A stretch of DNA of 48,504 nucleotides from Paenibacillus sp. PastM-3 (GCF_029893965.1 NZ_JARXXP010000035.1:1-48504), one strand, 5' to 3'. Positions 1 through 9,262 are shown, counted from the first letter of the stretch. Numbers and translations: made by a program. Notes: a model not told the origin generated them from the letters alone.

Positions 1-172
<172 letters not shown>

Positions 173-200
173 CCTGTTTTATCAGGTACAGAACCCGCTG

Positions 201-479
201 CTAAATAATCTCAAACACATTCGTCAGCCGGGTCAGCTCAAAAATTTTGAATACATTCGGATGGAGAGACTGCAGACGGATCGTCCCGCCGTTCTCCGCA
301 CATTTTTTGTACAGGCTGACAATAACACCAAGACCGGTACTGTCAATAAAAGTGCAATCCTTGAAATCCAGCAGAAAGCTTGTCTGGCCGCTGCTTATGC
401 AGGTTTTGACTGTATCCCGGAAAGCGCTGGCCTCCTCCACCGAAAACATCGCCGGCATATCGATCGTAATCTCGTTCAT
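201..479 (-). CDS. STAS-domain anti-sigma factor antagonist (RsbV/SpoIIAA-like)
   Basis: A single STAS domain of 92 residues, the normal size of the family. The motif FIDSTGLG in the middle holds the serine that HATPase kinases phosphorylate in RsbV and SpoIIAA. In such systems the unphosphorylated protein captures the kinase and frees its other partner. The reading frame can start at a GTG at 488, but that codon lies inside the AAGGGTG ribosome binding site. The ATG at 479, about 6 bases after that site, is the better start and lies 1 base after the MCP stop codon. It is the last gene of a four-gene operon with the PP2C phosphatase, the HATPase kinase and the MCP, so its partners are probably encoded next to it. 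Whether the output is a sigma factor or chemotaxis is not shown. Confidence 0.88.
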   Translation of the reverse strand: MNEITIDMPAMFSVEEASAFRDTVKTCISSGQTSFLLDFKDCTFIDSTGLGVIVSLYKKCAENGGTIRLQSLHPNVFKIFELTRLTNVFEII

Positions 480-480
480 G

Positions 481-2490
481 CTACTCACCCTTTATTATAA
501 ATTTCTCGACCAGAAGCTCCAGCTCACCTGCCATCGCACTGATCTCTTCGGCTGTAGATACAAAATTATTAACTGTTGCCGCCTGCTCCTCAGTGGCACT
601 GGAGACACTCTCCGTATTCTGAACAGACATTTCTGATATCGTCCCCATTGAGTCAATCAGCTTGATGATCTGGTCAGAAGTAGCTACTTCATCCTTCGTA
701 ATTTCCAATATTTCCTGTACACTTGCCGTTATCAGCTCAACTGACTCAATAATATGAATAAAAGCGTGGTCCGTCTCCTTGACGATCCGTACACCGCTCT
801 CCACAGCAATGGAGGCTCCCCGCATCGACTCCACGGCCTGGCCTATTCTGGTTACCATATCAGACACCAGGCTGCTGATTTCTTCCGCCTGCAGGTGTGT
901 TTCATCCGACAGCTTTCTGACTTCTCCGGCCACAACACTGAAGCCTCTGCCGTGCTCCCCAGCCCTTGCCGCCTCAATTGCCGCATTCAGAGCCAGCAGA
1001 TTTGTCTGCCTGGCAATCGCGTTAATGGTGCCGATAATAGCAGCTACCTTGTCCGACAGCCCGCTTACAGTAAGCAGCTGCTCCTCGGTTTCCCGGGTAC
1101 TGCTGCTGATGGAATCCATGGCAACGACCGTATTCATTACCCCTGTTCTGCCGGCCTGTGCTGCCTCGTTCGTGTTATTTGCATTCTGTGAAGTGGCTGA
1201 AGCCTTGCTCTGGGCAAGCTGCACCAGACTGGAGAGCTGAACCAGCACCTGGGAGGCATTCACTACAGAATGGTTGTTGTTCTCCGCCCCTGCAGCGATC
1301 TCCTGGGTGCTTGAGCTGATCTCTTGAATCGAGGCGCTGATTTCCTCGGAGGAGGCTGCCATTTCCTCAGACATGGAGGTGAGGACTGCCGAGCCGTGCC
1401 TTACCTTTTCAATAATAGCTTCCTGCTTGTCGATCATCGCATTAAATGAATCACTGAGGGACTGCAGCTCATCCCGTGTATGTATTGCGGTATGTACTGT
1501 CAGATCCCCGTCTCCGGCGAGCGACATTGCGGCCTGAAGCTTCTTGACCGGATTTATGATATTGCGTGTGGTAAAGAAGTACCCAAGCAGCAAGGCCACC
1601 AGGATGAATGATACAACCACAATCAGCGTCGTAGTGCGGATTTCAGCTGCCGGCTTCATGTATTCACTGTAATTTGCGGTCGTCGCTGCGATCCAGCTCC
1701 CTGCCGGCTCGAAGGAGACATACTTATACACGCCGTCATATGTATAGAAACCATGTGCGGTATCCCCGTTTTTCATCTGCTGCACAAGTGCGTTCAGTTC
1801 CGCATTACTGTTGCCGTCCAGATTCTCCTTCAGCACCTTGCTTCCGTCAGGGTGATAGACAATCAGGCCGGTCCGGTCCAGCATATATCCGTATCCGCTC
1901 TCGCCGACGCGGGTCTCAGCGACTGGAGCTGCAATCGTGTCGAAGAGGATCGTCCCGATCAGCACACCGGTAACACTGCCGTTCTGGCGCAGCGGCCGGG
2001 CTACTGCTACAATATTTTTATTGCTGTCTTTGGATACGAGAACTTCGCTTATTGCTTTTTCACCCGCCAGTGCCTGAGCGAAATATGCACGATCCTTCAC
2101 ATTCAGCTCCGGTGACTGCGAACTGCTGGTGATCAGCACCTTGCCGTCCACATCAGCAATAATGAGAGATTCTATCAGCATGGCATTATCCTGCTGAATA
2201 CCTGATATATAGGAATAGGCCATCTGCTTGGCATTCTGCTCTGAAGGATCACCGGCGAATGCCGCCAGAGCTTCGTTTCGGCTGGCGACATCCAGCAGGT
2301 TCCCCGCAGCCGTCAGCTCCGTTTCAACCGCCTTGGCGGCTGAACTTGTTGTCCCCTTCAACTCCTCTTCAATCGTCTTCTGCAGCGCGGTTGATGCCAA
2401 ATTGTATGAAACCGCGCCGGATATACCTAAAGGGATGCTGATGATTAGGAACAAAAGGATGCTCATTTTAACCTTGATACTTAATTTCAC
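481..2490 (-). CDS. Methyl-accepting chemotaxis protein with dCache sensor domain
   Basis: A 669-residue chemoreceptor in classical order: membrane segment at about 9-30, an extracellular dCache-like sensor at about 35-280 (with DRAYF near 133), second membrane segment about 287-305, HAMP about 306-360, then a long coiled-coil signalling domain. The conserved hairpin tip that binds CheA and CheW is at about 495-530 (NLLALNAAIEAARAGEHGRG). Translation starts at GTG 2490 after AAAGGAGAG. The gene lies between the HATPase kinase gene (15 bases upstream) and the STAS gene (1 base downstream), so it is almost certainly co-transcribed with a partner-switching module. That is an unusual place for a chemoreceptor and suggests that it either feeds or is modulated by the phosphatase/kinase pair. 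The ligand cannot be told from sequence. Confidence 0.93.
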   Translation of the reverse strand: MKLSIKVKMSILLFLIISIPLGISGAVSYNLASTALQKTIEEELKGTTSSAAKAVETELTAAGNLLDVASRNEALAAFAGDPSEQNAKQMAYSYISGIQQDNAMLIESLIIADVDGKVLITSSSQSPELNVKDRAYFAQALAGEKAISEVLVSKDSNKNIVAVARPLRQNGSVTGVLIGTILFDTIAAPVAETRVGESGYGYMLDRTGLIVYHPDGSKVLKENLDGNSNAELNALVQQMKNGDTAHGFYTYDGVYKYVSFEPAGSWIAATTANYSEYMKPAAEIRTTTLIVVVSFILVALLLGYFFTTRNIINPVKKLQAAMSLAGDGDLTVHTAIHTRDELQSLSDSFNAMIDKQEAIIEKVRHGSAVLTSMSEEMAASSEEISASIQEISSSTQEIAAGAENNNHSVVNASQVLVQLSSLVQLAQSKASATSQNANNTNEAAQAGRTGVMNTVVAMDSISSSTRETEEQLLTVSGLSDKVAAIIGTINAIARQTNLLALNAAIEAARAGEHGRGFSVVAGEVRKLSDETHLQAEEISSLVSDMVTRIGQAVESMRGASIAVESGVRIVKETDHAFIHIIESVELITASVQEILEITKDEVATSDQIIKLIDSMGTISEMSVQNTESVSSATEEQAATVNNFVSTAEEISAMAGELELLVEKFIIKGE

Positions 2491-2505
2491 TACATTCTCT
2501 CCTTT

Positions 2506-2898
2506 TTAGTGAGCACATACGTTTTTGCTGATAAACATCGTATTATGGATCATCTCCACACTGTCCGAGAAGCAGCGGATCAGATATAGTCCTCTCCCTC
2601 CATCTTCCAGCAGCTCCCCGTCGCTGATTTCCTGCGGAATCAGCAGATCCCGCTCTCCGTCGCCGGAGTCCTCAACCTGCAGGTTGAGCAGCCCGCCGCA
2701 CAGGAGATAACGGATGGTGATCGGTTTCGTACAGTCGCTGAGATTGCCATGATAATAAGCGTTGGTCACTGCTTCCATCAGAATCAGACGGATATCAAAC
2801 GCATATGGCTCCAGCTCAAGATCCTGGATAATGTCCTCAATGATGACCTGATGATTCCCCAAACCGCAGAATATGACTTCCTTTTGTACAGTTTCCAT
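2506..2898 (-). CDS. HATPase_c serine kinase, RsbW/SpoIIAB-like anti-sigma factor
   Basis: A 130-residue GHKL ATPase alone, the size of RsbW and SpoIIAB. The N box is seen as EAVTNAYYHGN at about 42-52, the G1 box as VEDSGDGERD at about 76-85 and the G2 box as GGRGLYLIRCFSD at about 98-110. The family binds ATP and phosphorylates a serine in a STAS partner, and often binds and silences a sigma factor or other effector. Here a STAS gene and a PP2C phosphatase gene are in the same operon, giving kinase, substrate and phosphatase together. No sigma factor gene is adjacent, so the released effector may be encoded elsewhere or may be the chemoreceptor itself (inference). Confidence 0.88.
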   Translation of the reverse strand: METVQKEVIFCGLGNHQVIIEDIIQDLELEPYAFDIRLILMEAVTNAYYHGNLSDCTKPITIRYLLCGGLLNLQVEDSGDGERDLLIPQEISDGELLEDGGRGLYLIRCFSDSVEMIHNTMFISKNVCAH

Positions 2899-2914
2899 AT
2901 TTCACTTCCTTGGC

Positions 2915-4351
2915 TTACGTAATATGCAGCTTCAGCCATGTGCAGTCATCCTGCAGCACCGATCCTGTAATCTTACCCTTTAAATAGTTATATTCCCGGC
3001 AGAGCTCGTCGCCGTCAAACAGCAGCTCCATGCCGTCACTATAGAAGCAAAAGCGGTCGCCTGCCTGAAAAGCAATGGCCGTCTGTTCAAATTCACTGCT
3101 CCCGAACATTCCCAGAGGGGTTCCCTTCACAGTAATTTTTATTCCGTCTGCGCCGCAAGGCACGAACATGAATTCATTGATCCCCGCAGCGGCCGCTTTC
3201 AGAATCCCTCTGCCAAAATCAAGATGGAAGCAGCAGCTGGCAATGTAATCCTCACCCATGTGCTCTATTGCTTTGCGGTTCAAATCCTGCAGGATGTCCA
3301 CTGGCGCAAGCCCGCTCTGAAGGCTGTCCATAAACATTACACGCAGGGCTGAAATGCTGAGCGCTGCAGAAATCCCTTTGCCGGCTACATCACCGATGAT
3401 GCCAAGCACCTCAGACTCATTGATTTTGTGAAAAATAAAAAAGTCACCACTGAGCGTATTCGCCGGTACATACAGCTTTTCCAGAACAGCCCTCCCTTCG
3501 AGGGGAAAACCTACCGCATGACGCTGCTCCTGAAGCCGGACAGCCCGCTCAATCTCCTTTTTCTTCTGCGTAATATCACGGCATACCAGCTGCAGCGCTG
3601 CGGTCTCGTTGTAAATAACAGGCACCCCGGAAATATCCAGGTCGTATACCCGGCGGTCATGCCGCCTAATAAAGCGCTGCTCGATCCGGAAGCTGTCCTT
3701 GATGCCTGTCATCGCCTTCAGCTTGTTGTATTCCGAACTGCTCAGAGGCTCCTCAATAAAAAAATCATCAATACTCCTGCCAAGCAGCTCGTCCTTCTGT
3801 ATACCGAACAACTTCTCTGTCCGCTGGTTGGCGAACAGAATAGTGCCGCCGCTGTATACCAGAATCGCCTCCGGGCACAGCTCAACCAGATCCCGGTAGC
3901 GTTCTTCACTCTCACGCAGGCGCTTCTCCGAGTGTACCCTTTCGCTGATATCATGGATAACTGTATAGATACAGTCCCTCCCAAGCATACGCATAGTTCC
4001 GGTGTGAATCTCCACATCAATGTGCTGACCGGAGGCCAGCCGGTGTTGGTCATGAAAGACCTGGTTCCCGTGATATTCCCCTCCGGGCAGAGCTCTGGCC
4101 AGAAATCTGCCGGTACCCATGCCCGCTTCCTGCTCCGCGCTCAGATCTGTGATCAGCAGCTTCCTGAAATCACGCAGCCGGTAGCCGTAAAAAGCACAGG
4201 CTGCCCGGTTCGCATCCACGATACTGCCGTCAGCCGGATCCACCATCAGCGTAATCAGATGGTTGTTCTCATAAATACACCCGTAATGATCCATACACTG
4301 GGCTGCGCTGGGCGCTGCCAGCTGATTTTTACACTGCTTGTCTCCTGCCAT
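2915..4351 (-). CDS. PAS-PAS-PP2C (SpoIIE/RsbU-type) serine phosphatase
   Basis: A 478-residue soluble protein. Two PAS domains occupy about 25-140 and 145-265; the second contains FANQRTEKLFG and is followed by a PAC-like VCRDITQKKKE segment. A SpoIIE-type PP2C domain fills the C-terminal 200 residues. Metal-binding aspartates are seen in SGDFFIFHKI, IGDVAGKG and FYSDGMEL, and the protein ends with a DDCTWLKL motif typical of the family. The expected role is to sense a signal through PAS and dephosphorylate the STAS protein encoded three genes downstream. There are 16 bases between its stop and the HATPase start. ATG 4351 follows a GAGG ribosome binding site. It heads the operon. Confidence 0.9.
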   Translation of the reverse strand: MAGDKQCKNQLAAPSAAQCMDHYGCIYENNHLITLMVDPADGSIVDANRAACAFYGYRLRDFRKLLITDLSAEQEAGMGTGRFLARALPGGEYHGNQVFHDQHRLASGQHIDVEIHTGTMRMLGRDCIYTVIHDISERVHSEKRLRESEERYRDLVELCPEAILVYSGGTILFANQRTEKLFGIQKDELLGRSIDDFFIEEPLSSSEYNKLKAMTGIKDSFRIEQRFIRRHDRRVYDLDISGVPVIYNETAALQLVCRDITQKKKEIERAVRLQEQRHAVGFPLEGRAVLEKLYVPANTLSGDFFIFHKINESEVLGIIGDVAGKGISAALSISALRVMFMDSLQSGLAPVDILQDLNRKAIEHMGEDYIASCCFHLDFGRGILKAAAAGINEFMFVPCGADGIKITVKGTPLGMFGSSEFEQTAIAFQAGDRFCFYSDGMELLFDGDELCREYNYLKGKITGSVLQDDCTWLKLHIT

Positions 4352-4391
4352 AAATGTGATCCTCTATTCCCATTCGCCTTAAATTCATCCT

Positions 4392-4397
4392 ATTATA
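4392..4397 (-). promoter_or_regulatory. Possible -10 box of the partner-switching operon
   Basis: The complement reads TATAAT 41 bases upstream of the phosphatase ATG. No convincing -35 box lies 16-18 bases further upstream, so only the -10 element is supported. An activator or a different sigma factor could be involved. Confidence 0.35.
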
Positions 4398-4484
4398 TTC
4401 ATTTTCGCGCCAGACTACCGTGAATTTCGACACATTTAAGGATTATTGAACGGGTAGAACATATAAATTCTTATATTTCAAAAC

Positions 4485-4526
4485 AAACCCGGCCAGCGTC
4501 ATATCATCATGACACTGGCCGGGTTT
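4485..4526 (-). terminator. Rho-independent terminator of map
   Basis: A perfect 12-bp stem (AAACCCGGCCAG with CTGGCCGGGTTT) can be extended inwards by GTCAT/ATGAC. On the minus strand it is followed by a T-rich tract (TTTGTTTT). It lies just below the map stop codon at 4540. Confidence 0.85.
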
Positions 4527-4539
4527 AAACCGTTCTATA

Positions 4540-5286
4540 TTACAGCTGGGTAAGAATGATTGTTCCCTGCGGCGTAATGGCCAGGGTATGCTCATATTGA
4601 GCAGAAAGTCCGCCGTCAATGGTCCGGGCAGTCCACCCGTCAGCATCAACCTTGGTCCGGTAGCTTCCGGTATTCAGCATCGGCTCGATGGTAAATACCA
4701 TACCTTCCTTCAGGCGCGGGCCTTTGCCGGCCGGACCATAGGAAGGCACATCGGGCTTTTCGTGCATCTCTGAGCCGATACCGTGGCCGATGAAATCACG
4801 GACTACCGAGAATCCGTTCGACTCGGCATAGGTCTGGATGGCGTGCGCAACATCACCGATGCGGTTCCCGGCAACGGCCTGCTCAATGCCTTTGAACAGC
4901 GATTCCTTGGTAGTATCAAGCAGCTTCTGCGCCTGTTCGCTGATGTTGCCTACGCCGTAGGACCAGGCTGAATCGGCCAGCCAGCCGTTCAGGTTAACGA
5001 CCATATCAATCGTAACAATATCCCCGTCCTTCAGCGGCTCCTTCTTGGGGAAGCCGTGACAGATCACATCGTTTACAGAAGCACAGGTTGCATAAGGATA
5101 GCCGTGGTAGCCTTTTTGCTCAGGAGTGGCTCCCTGTGACAGGATAAACTTCTCGGCAAATTCGTCAATTTCCCAGGTCGTAATACCGGGCTGTATCATT
5201 CCGGCAATCTGCCGGTGGCATTCGGCCAGAATTTGGCCGGCTGCCCGCATTTTTTCGATCTCTTCCATGGTCTTCATGATAATCAT
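4540..5286 (-). CDS. map: Type I methionine aminopeptidase
   Basis: Removes the initiator methionine from nascent proteins. All five metal ligands are readable when translation starts at ATG 5286: D94 and D105 (11 apart, in TIDMVVNLNGWLADSA), H168 in GHGIG, E201 in FTIEPML and E232 in YEHTLAIT. The catalytic-site histidine H77 is in NDVICHGFP. The open frame extends to 5352, but ATG 5286 has AGAGG 8 bases upstream and gives 248 residues, the usual length. It is a single gene with its own terminator, and it is not in the ribosomal-protein operon, so it may be a second map paralogue like those known in Bacillus (inference). Confidence 0.93.
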   Translation of the reverse strand: MIIMKTMEEIEKMRAAGQILAECHRQIAGMIQPGITTWEIDEFAEKFILSQGATPEQKGYHGYPYATCASVNDVICHGFPKKEPLKDGDIVTIDMVVNLNGWLADSAWSYGVGNISEQAQKLLDTTKESLFKGIEQAVAGNRIGDVAHAIQTYAESNGFSVVRDFIGHGIGSEMHEKPDVPSYGPAGKGPRLKEGMVFTIEPMLNTGSYRTKVDADGWTARTIDGGLSAQYEHTLAITPQGTIILTQL

Positions 5287-5444
5287 CTGAATCGCCTCTT
5301 CTGTACAGAACGCATTACTCACTATAATGGCTCTTGAATATGTTTTTGTCACTTCTCTCTATATATTATGTAAGAAAACCGCCGAAAATCCAAATTTAAT
5401 CTGTAATTGGTGACGATTTTCCCGGTTTTTCATAAAACGCCGGA

Positions 5445-5484
5445 CAAAAAACGGACCTGTTCCTTTTGGAGAACAGGTCCGTTT
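5445..5484 (-). terminator. Terminator of cysI
   Basis: A perfect 13-bp stem (AAACGGACCTGTT at 5449-5461 with its complement at 5472-5484) and a 10-base loop. On the minus strand it runs into a T tract. It lies 13 bases below the cysI stop. Confidence 0.9.
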
Positions 5485-5496
5485 GAATGCAGGCAG

Positions 5497-7221
5497 TCAG
5501 TCGTGAAAGTTAAGTCCGGAGGTTACAGCAGATACGTATCCGCTGCGGATGACGAAGTCTCCGAAATGCTCGCCGCTGATCCGTTCATTGGCATAGCGGT
5601 GAATCATCGGCTCCAGCGTCTCCAGAATTTCCTGCTCGCCGATATTTTCCTTATAGAGCTTGTTCAGACGGTCGCCGCTGAAGCCTGCTCCCAGATACAT
5701 GTTGTATTTACCCGGCGATTTGCCGATAAAAGAAATCTCTCCAAGTGCCGGGCGGGCACAGCCGTTAGGGCAGCCCGTCATCCGGATGACAATTTCCTCG
5801 TCCCGCAGGCCGGCCTTGTCGATAATCGGCTCCAGCTTGTCAAGCAGATGCGGAAGATAGCGCTCTGCTTCCGCCATGGCCAGACCGCAGGTCGGCAGCG
5901 CCACACAGGACATTGCGCTGCGCCGCAGTGCGGAATGATGTGCACCGTCGGTCAGGCCGTATTGCTTGGCCAGCTCGGCGATCCGGCGTTTCTTCGCGCT
6001 GCTGACACCGCCGATAATCAGATTCTGATTCGGGGTAAGCCGGAAGTCGCCGGTGTGAATCTTGGCAATTTCGCGCAGTCCGGTCATCAGCGGATAGCCT
6101 TCCTGATCCTGAATCCGTCCGCTCTGGATATAGAGGGTCAGGTTCCATTTGCCGTCGTAGCCCTTTACCCAGCCGTAACGGTCGCCGTTATGGTCGAAAT
6201 GGTAGGTCCGGGCCGCTTCCAGCTCCCAGCCCAGCCTGTGGTGAAGCTCTCCTCTGAACCATTCCAGCCCGTGGCGGTCAATCGTATATTTGAACCGGGC
6301 ATTTTTACGGACGGAACGGTTCCCGTAATCGCGCTGAATCGTAACGGTCTTCTCGGCAACCTCAATGATCTGCTCCGGACGGACGAAGCCGATTATCCGG
6401 CCAAGCTGCGGATAGGTATTGGTATCACCGTGCGTCATCCCCATTCCGCCGCCGACAGTCACATTAAATCCGGCCAGCTTGCCGTCTTCAAGTATTGCGA
6501 TGAAGCCCAGGTCCTGGGAGAAAACATCGACATCATTGGAAGGCGGAACCGCCAGGCCGATCTTGAATTTGCGCGGCAGATAGACCGGCCCATAAATAGG
6601 CTCAACTTCCACATCCGCTTTGCTGTCCACTACCTTTTCCCCGTCCAGCCAGATTTCGTGGTAGGCCGGAGTCCGCGGTGCGAGGTGGTCGCTGAGCTTG
6701 CGGGCCCATTCATAGACCTCGGAATGTACCTCGGACTGGTAAGGATTCGGGCTACTCATTACGTTGCGGTTGACATCTCCGCAGGCCGCCAGAGTAGTCA
6801 TGAGTGTATCGTTAATGGTTCTGATTGTCTTTTTGAGGTTCCATTTAAGCACACCGTGCATCTGAAAAGCCTGCCGGGTCGTGAGACGCAGTGTACCGTT
6901 GCCGTACTGGTGGGCCAGCTTATCCATTGCCAACCATTGCGCTGCCGAGGCCACGCCCCCAGGTGCTACTACCCGCAGCATGAACTGAAAGGCCGGCTCC
7001 AGCTTGGAGCGCTCGCGTTCTGCACGCAAATCCCGGTCATCCTGCATGTAGCTGCCGTGGAATTTCAGCAGCCGGTTATCATCCTCCGGCAGTCCTCCGG
7101 TAATCGGGTTCTGCAGCGTCGATTCGAGGGCGCCGCGCAGATAGTTACTCTCCAGCTTAATATGTTCAACATCACTAGGCGGTCCGCCGATCGGCTTCAC
7201 CGCTGATTCATTGTTTGCCAC
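5497..7221 (-). CDS. cysI: Sulfite reductase (NADPH) hemoprotein beta subunit
   Basis: Reduces sulfite to sulfide with six electrons at a siroheme coupled to a 4Fe-4S cluster, the last step of assimilatory sulfate reduction. The 574-residue length is normal. The cluster cysteines are C439 and C445 (CVALPTC) and C484 and C488 (CPNGC), the CX5C...CX3C pattern of the family. Basic siroheme-contact segments such as RLTTRQAFQ are present at about 112-120. Start is GTG 7221 after a strong AAGGAGAAG site. It lies 35 bases downstream of cysJ on the same strand and ends with a strong terminator, so cysJI form an operon. Confidence 0.96.
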   Translation of the reverse strand: MANNESAVKPIGGPPSDVEHIKLESNYLRGALESTLQNPITGGLPEDDNRLLKFHGSYMQDDRDLRAERERSKLEPAFQFMLRVVAPGGVASAAQWLAMDKLAHQYGNGTLRLTTRQAFQMHGVLKWNLKKTIRTINDTLMTTLAACGDVNRNVMSSPNPYQSEVHSEVYEWARKLSDHLAPRTPAYHEIWLDGEKVVDSKADVEVEPIYGPVYLPRKFKIGLAVPPSNDVDVFSQDLGFIAILEDGKLAGFNVTVGGGMGMTHGDTNTYPQLGRIIGFVRPEQIIEVAEKTVTIQRDYGNRSVRKNARFKYTIDRHGLEWFRGELHHRLGWELEAARTYHFDHNGDRYGWVKGYDGKWNLTLYIQSGRIQDQEGYPLMTGLREIAKIHTGDFRLTPNQNLIIGGVSSAKKRRIAELAKQYGLTDGAHHSALRRSAMSCVALPTCGLAMAEAERYLPHLLDKLEPIIDKAGLRDEEIVIRMTGCPNGCARPALGEISFIGKSPGKYNMYLGAGFSGDRLNKLYKENIGEQEILETLEPMIHRYANERISGEHFGDFVIRSGYVSAVTSGLNFHD

Positions 7222-7256
7222 TATTAATCTTCTCCTTCCGGGGCCATCCGCTGTCC

Positions 7257-9122
7257 TTAATATACATCGCGCTGATAGCGCTGTTCCTGCTGCAGGTTCT
7301 CCAGATATGCTGCGGCATCTTCAGGGCTGAGGCCGGCTTCTTCCTGAATAACGGTCAGGAGTGCCGCATGAACATCATGCGCCATGTGCTTCTCGTCGCC
7401 GCATACATACACATGCGCGCCTTCCTGCAGCCAAGCAAACAGTTCTTTGCTGTGCTCAAGAATGCGGTGCTGCACATATACCTTCTCCTCCGTATCACGT
7501 GAGAAGGCTACATCCAGCTTGTTCAGTACGCCTTCCTTCAGCATCCGCTGCCAGTCTGTCTGGTAGAGGAAGTCGGTCACGAAATGGCGGTCGCCGTAGA
7601 ACAGCCAGGTCTTGCCACCCGCACCCTGCTCACCGCGTTCTTCAAGGAAGGATCGGAATGGCGCAACACCTGTGCCCGGCCCGATCATGATTATAGGCAC
7701 ATCCGGATTGGCCGGTAGCTTGAAGTTCGGATTGCTCTGGATATACACCGGCAGCGTGTCTCCCGGCTGGACCCGTTCGGCGCAATGCACCGAGCAGACG
7801 CCGTAGCGGTCACGCCCGTGCGATTCATAGCGCACCGCGCGGACGGTAAAGTGAACCTCTTCCGGATTCGCGTTATAGCTGCTGGAGATTGAATATAATC
7901 TTGCCGGCAGCTTGCGCAGTATGGATACAAAGCTGCTGGCCGGAACATTCCATGGTCCGAAATCCGTAATCAGATCCAGCAGATCTCGGCCCTGGATATA
8001 GGACTTCAGCTCTTGATGCGCTTCCGGTGCCAGCAGTGCCTGCAGACCCGGTGCGGCAGACAGCTTAGCCGCCTGTTCCAGCAGCGGTTTGGTCAGTACA
8101 GTAATTTCGTAATGGCGCAGCAGCGCTTCGCGCAGTGTGCCTTCTTCACCCTTCTTATTAAAAGGAACGGTTTCGTCCGGATTCCAGCCTGCTGCAGCAA
8201 TAATATCCGCTACCAGCTGAGGATGATTCTCCGGATAGACCCCGAGGGAATCTCCAGGCTCAAAGGTCAGCCCTGAACCGGCAAGCGACAGCTCCAGATG
8301 CCGGGTCTCCCGGTCCGAGCCGCGTCCGTTCAAGTTCAGATTCTCCAGCACTTCCGCATTAAAAGGATGATTGCGGGAAAAAGGTGATTGCGGCTCGTCA
8401 GCCTTCTCGGCTGCCGCTACTGCCTGGTCAGCGAGCTGCGGTGCATTCTGCGGGCCGTTCAAAGCGCCAAGCACCTGCTCGAACCAGTCTGCGACCGGCT
8501 CATCATAATCGAGATCACAATCGATCCGCGGGCTCAGGCGCTGGCCGCCGAGCTGCTCCAGCCGCTCGTCGAAGTCTTTACCGGTCTGGCAGAAGAACTC
8601 GTACGAGGTATCTCCCAGTGCCAGAACCGAGAAGCGCAGCGACTCCAGCTGCGGAGCTCTTTTGCTGTGCAGGAATTCATGGAAAGCCCGGGCATTATCC
8701 GGCGGCTCGCCTTCCCCGTGCGTACTGACCAGAATCAGCAGATTCTCGACCTTCTTGAGCGTATTCGGCTTGAAGGCGTTCATCGCAGATACAGTTACCT
8801 TGAAGCCCTGCTCCTCAAGCTTGCGGGACAGGCTTGCCGCCAGCCGCTGGCAGTTGCCGGTCTGCGAGCCGAACAGCACAGTCACCTCACGGGATAATGG
8901 TGGTGCAGCTGCAGCTGCGGCAGGCAATGCGCCCTGGGCGGCTGCAGCAGGCACCTGCTGCTCACCGGCTGCCGGTGCAGCCCCGGCTCCCCGCAGGGAC
9001 ATGGCGGACAAATATCCGCCGAGCCAGATTTGCTGCGACTCTGACAAGGTCGGCAGCAGCTGGTTTAGCAGCTGGACCTGGCTCTCGTTAAACGGGCTGT
9101 TCGTAACTTGTAGTTGCACCAA
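7257..9122 (-). CDS. cysJ: Sulfite reductase (NADPH) flavoprotein alpha subunit
   Basis: Passes electrons from NADPH through FAD and FMN to CysI. The 621 residues hold an N-terminal segment, an Ala/Pro-rich linker at about 48-75, a flavodoxin FMN domain (LFGSQTGN near 85), a FAD domain with RLYSISSS, and an NADPH domain with GPGTGVAPFR and YVCGDEKHMA, ending in a C-terminal aromatic-type tail (RYQRDVY). Start is TTG 9122, placed 6 bases after AAGGAGAGG; the next codon is GTG and cannot be excluded. The first gene of the cysJI operon. An imperfect palindrome upstream may be a regulator site. I see no S-box (SAM riboswitch) leader. Confidence 0.95.
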   Translation of the reverse strand: MVQLQVTNSPFNESQVQLLNQLLPTLSESQQIWLGGYLSAMSLRGAGAAPAAGEQQVPAAAAQGALPAAAAAAPPLSREVTVLFGSQTGNCQRLAASLSRKLEEQGFKVTVSAMNAFKPNTLKKVENLLILVSTHGEGEPPDNARAFHEFLHSKRAPQLESLRFSVLALGDTSYEFFCQTGKDFDERLEQLGGQRLSPRIDCDLDYDEPVADWFEQVLGALNGPQNAPQLADQAVAAAEKADEPQSPFSRNHPFNAEVLENLNLNGRGSDRETRHLELSLAGSGLTFEPGDSLGVYPENHPQLVADIIAAAGWNPDETVPFNKKGEEGTLREALLRHYEITVLTKPLLEQAAKLSAAPGLQALLAPEAHQELKSYIQGRDLLDLITDFGPWNVPASSFVSILRKLPARLYSISSSYNANPEEVHFTVRAVRYESHGRDRYGVCSVHCAERVQPGDTLPVYIQSNPNFKLPANPDVPIIMIGPGTGVAPFRSFLEERGEQGAGGKTWLFYGDRHFVTDFLYQTDWQRMLKEGVLNKLDVAFSRDTEEKVYVQHRILEHSKELFAWLQEGAHVYVCGDEKHMAHDVHAALLTVIQEEAGLSPEDAAAYLENLQQEQRYQRDVY

Positions 9123-9224
9123 TATGGACCTCTCCTTAGCGTAAAATCTTCTTCTCTTCTAACATCTTGAACTCAGGCTATCATAATTATCCGAAACGAT
9201 CAACGAGTCTGATCATGACTTAAA

Positions 9225-9251
9225 ATTGGTATTATTGTCATTTTATCCAAT
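9225..9251 (-). promoter_or_regulatory. Imperfect palindrome upstream of cysJ, possible operator
   Basis: ATTGG at 9225-9229 and CCAAT at 9247-9251 are inverted with a 17-base AT-rich spacer, about 100 bases above the cysJ start. Sulfur regulators of Firmicutes such as CymR bind AT-rich dyads in this position, but I cannot match a specific consensus. Confidence 0.25.
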
Positions 9252-9262
9252 ATAATGACGAA

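Noticed and set aside
3428..4423. A 331-codon plus-strand open frame opposite the PP2C phosphatase gene
   Set aside because: The minus-strand gene has clear PAS and PP2C motifs; the shadow frame has none.
5407..7206. A 599-codon open frame on the plus strand opposite cysI
   Set aside because: Its product has no family features and it is the exact antisense shadow of a clear sulfite reductase gene with high GC content.
9123..9262. SAM riboswitch (S-box) upstream of cysJ
   Set aside because: No terminator hairpin or conserved S-box helices could be found between the promoter region and the start.
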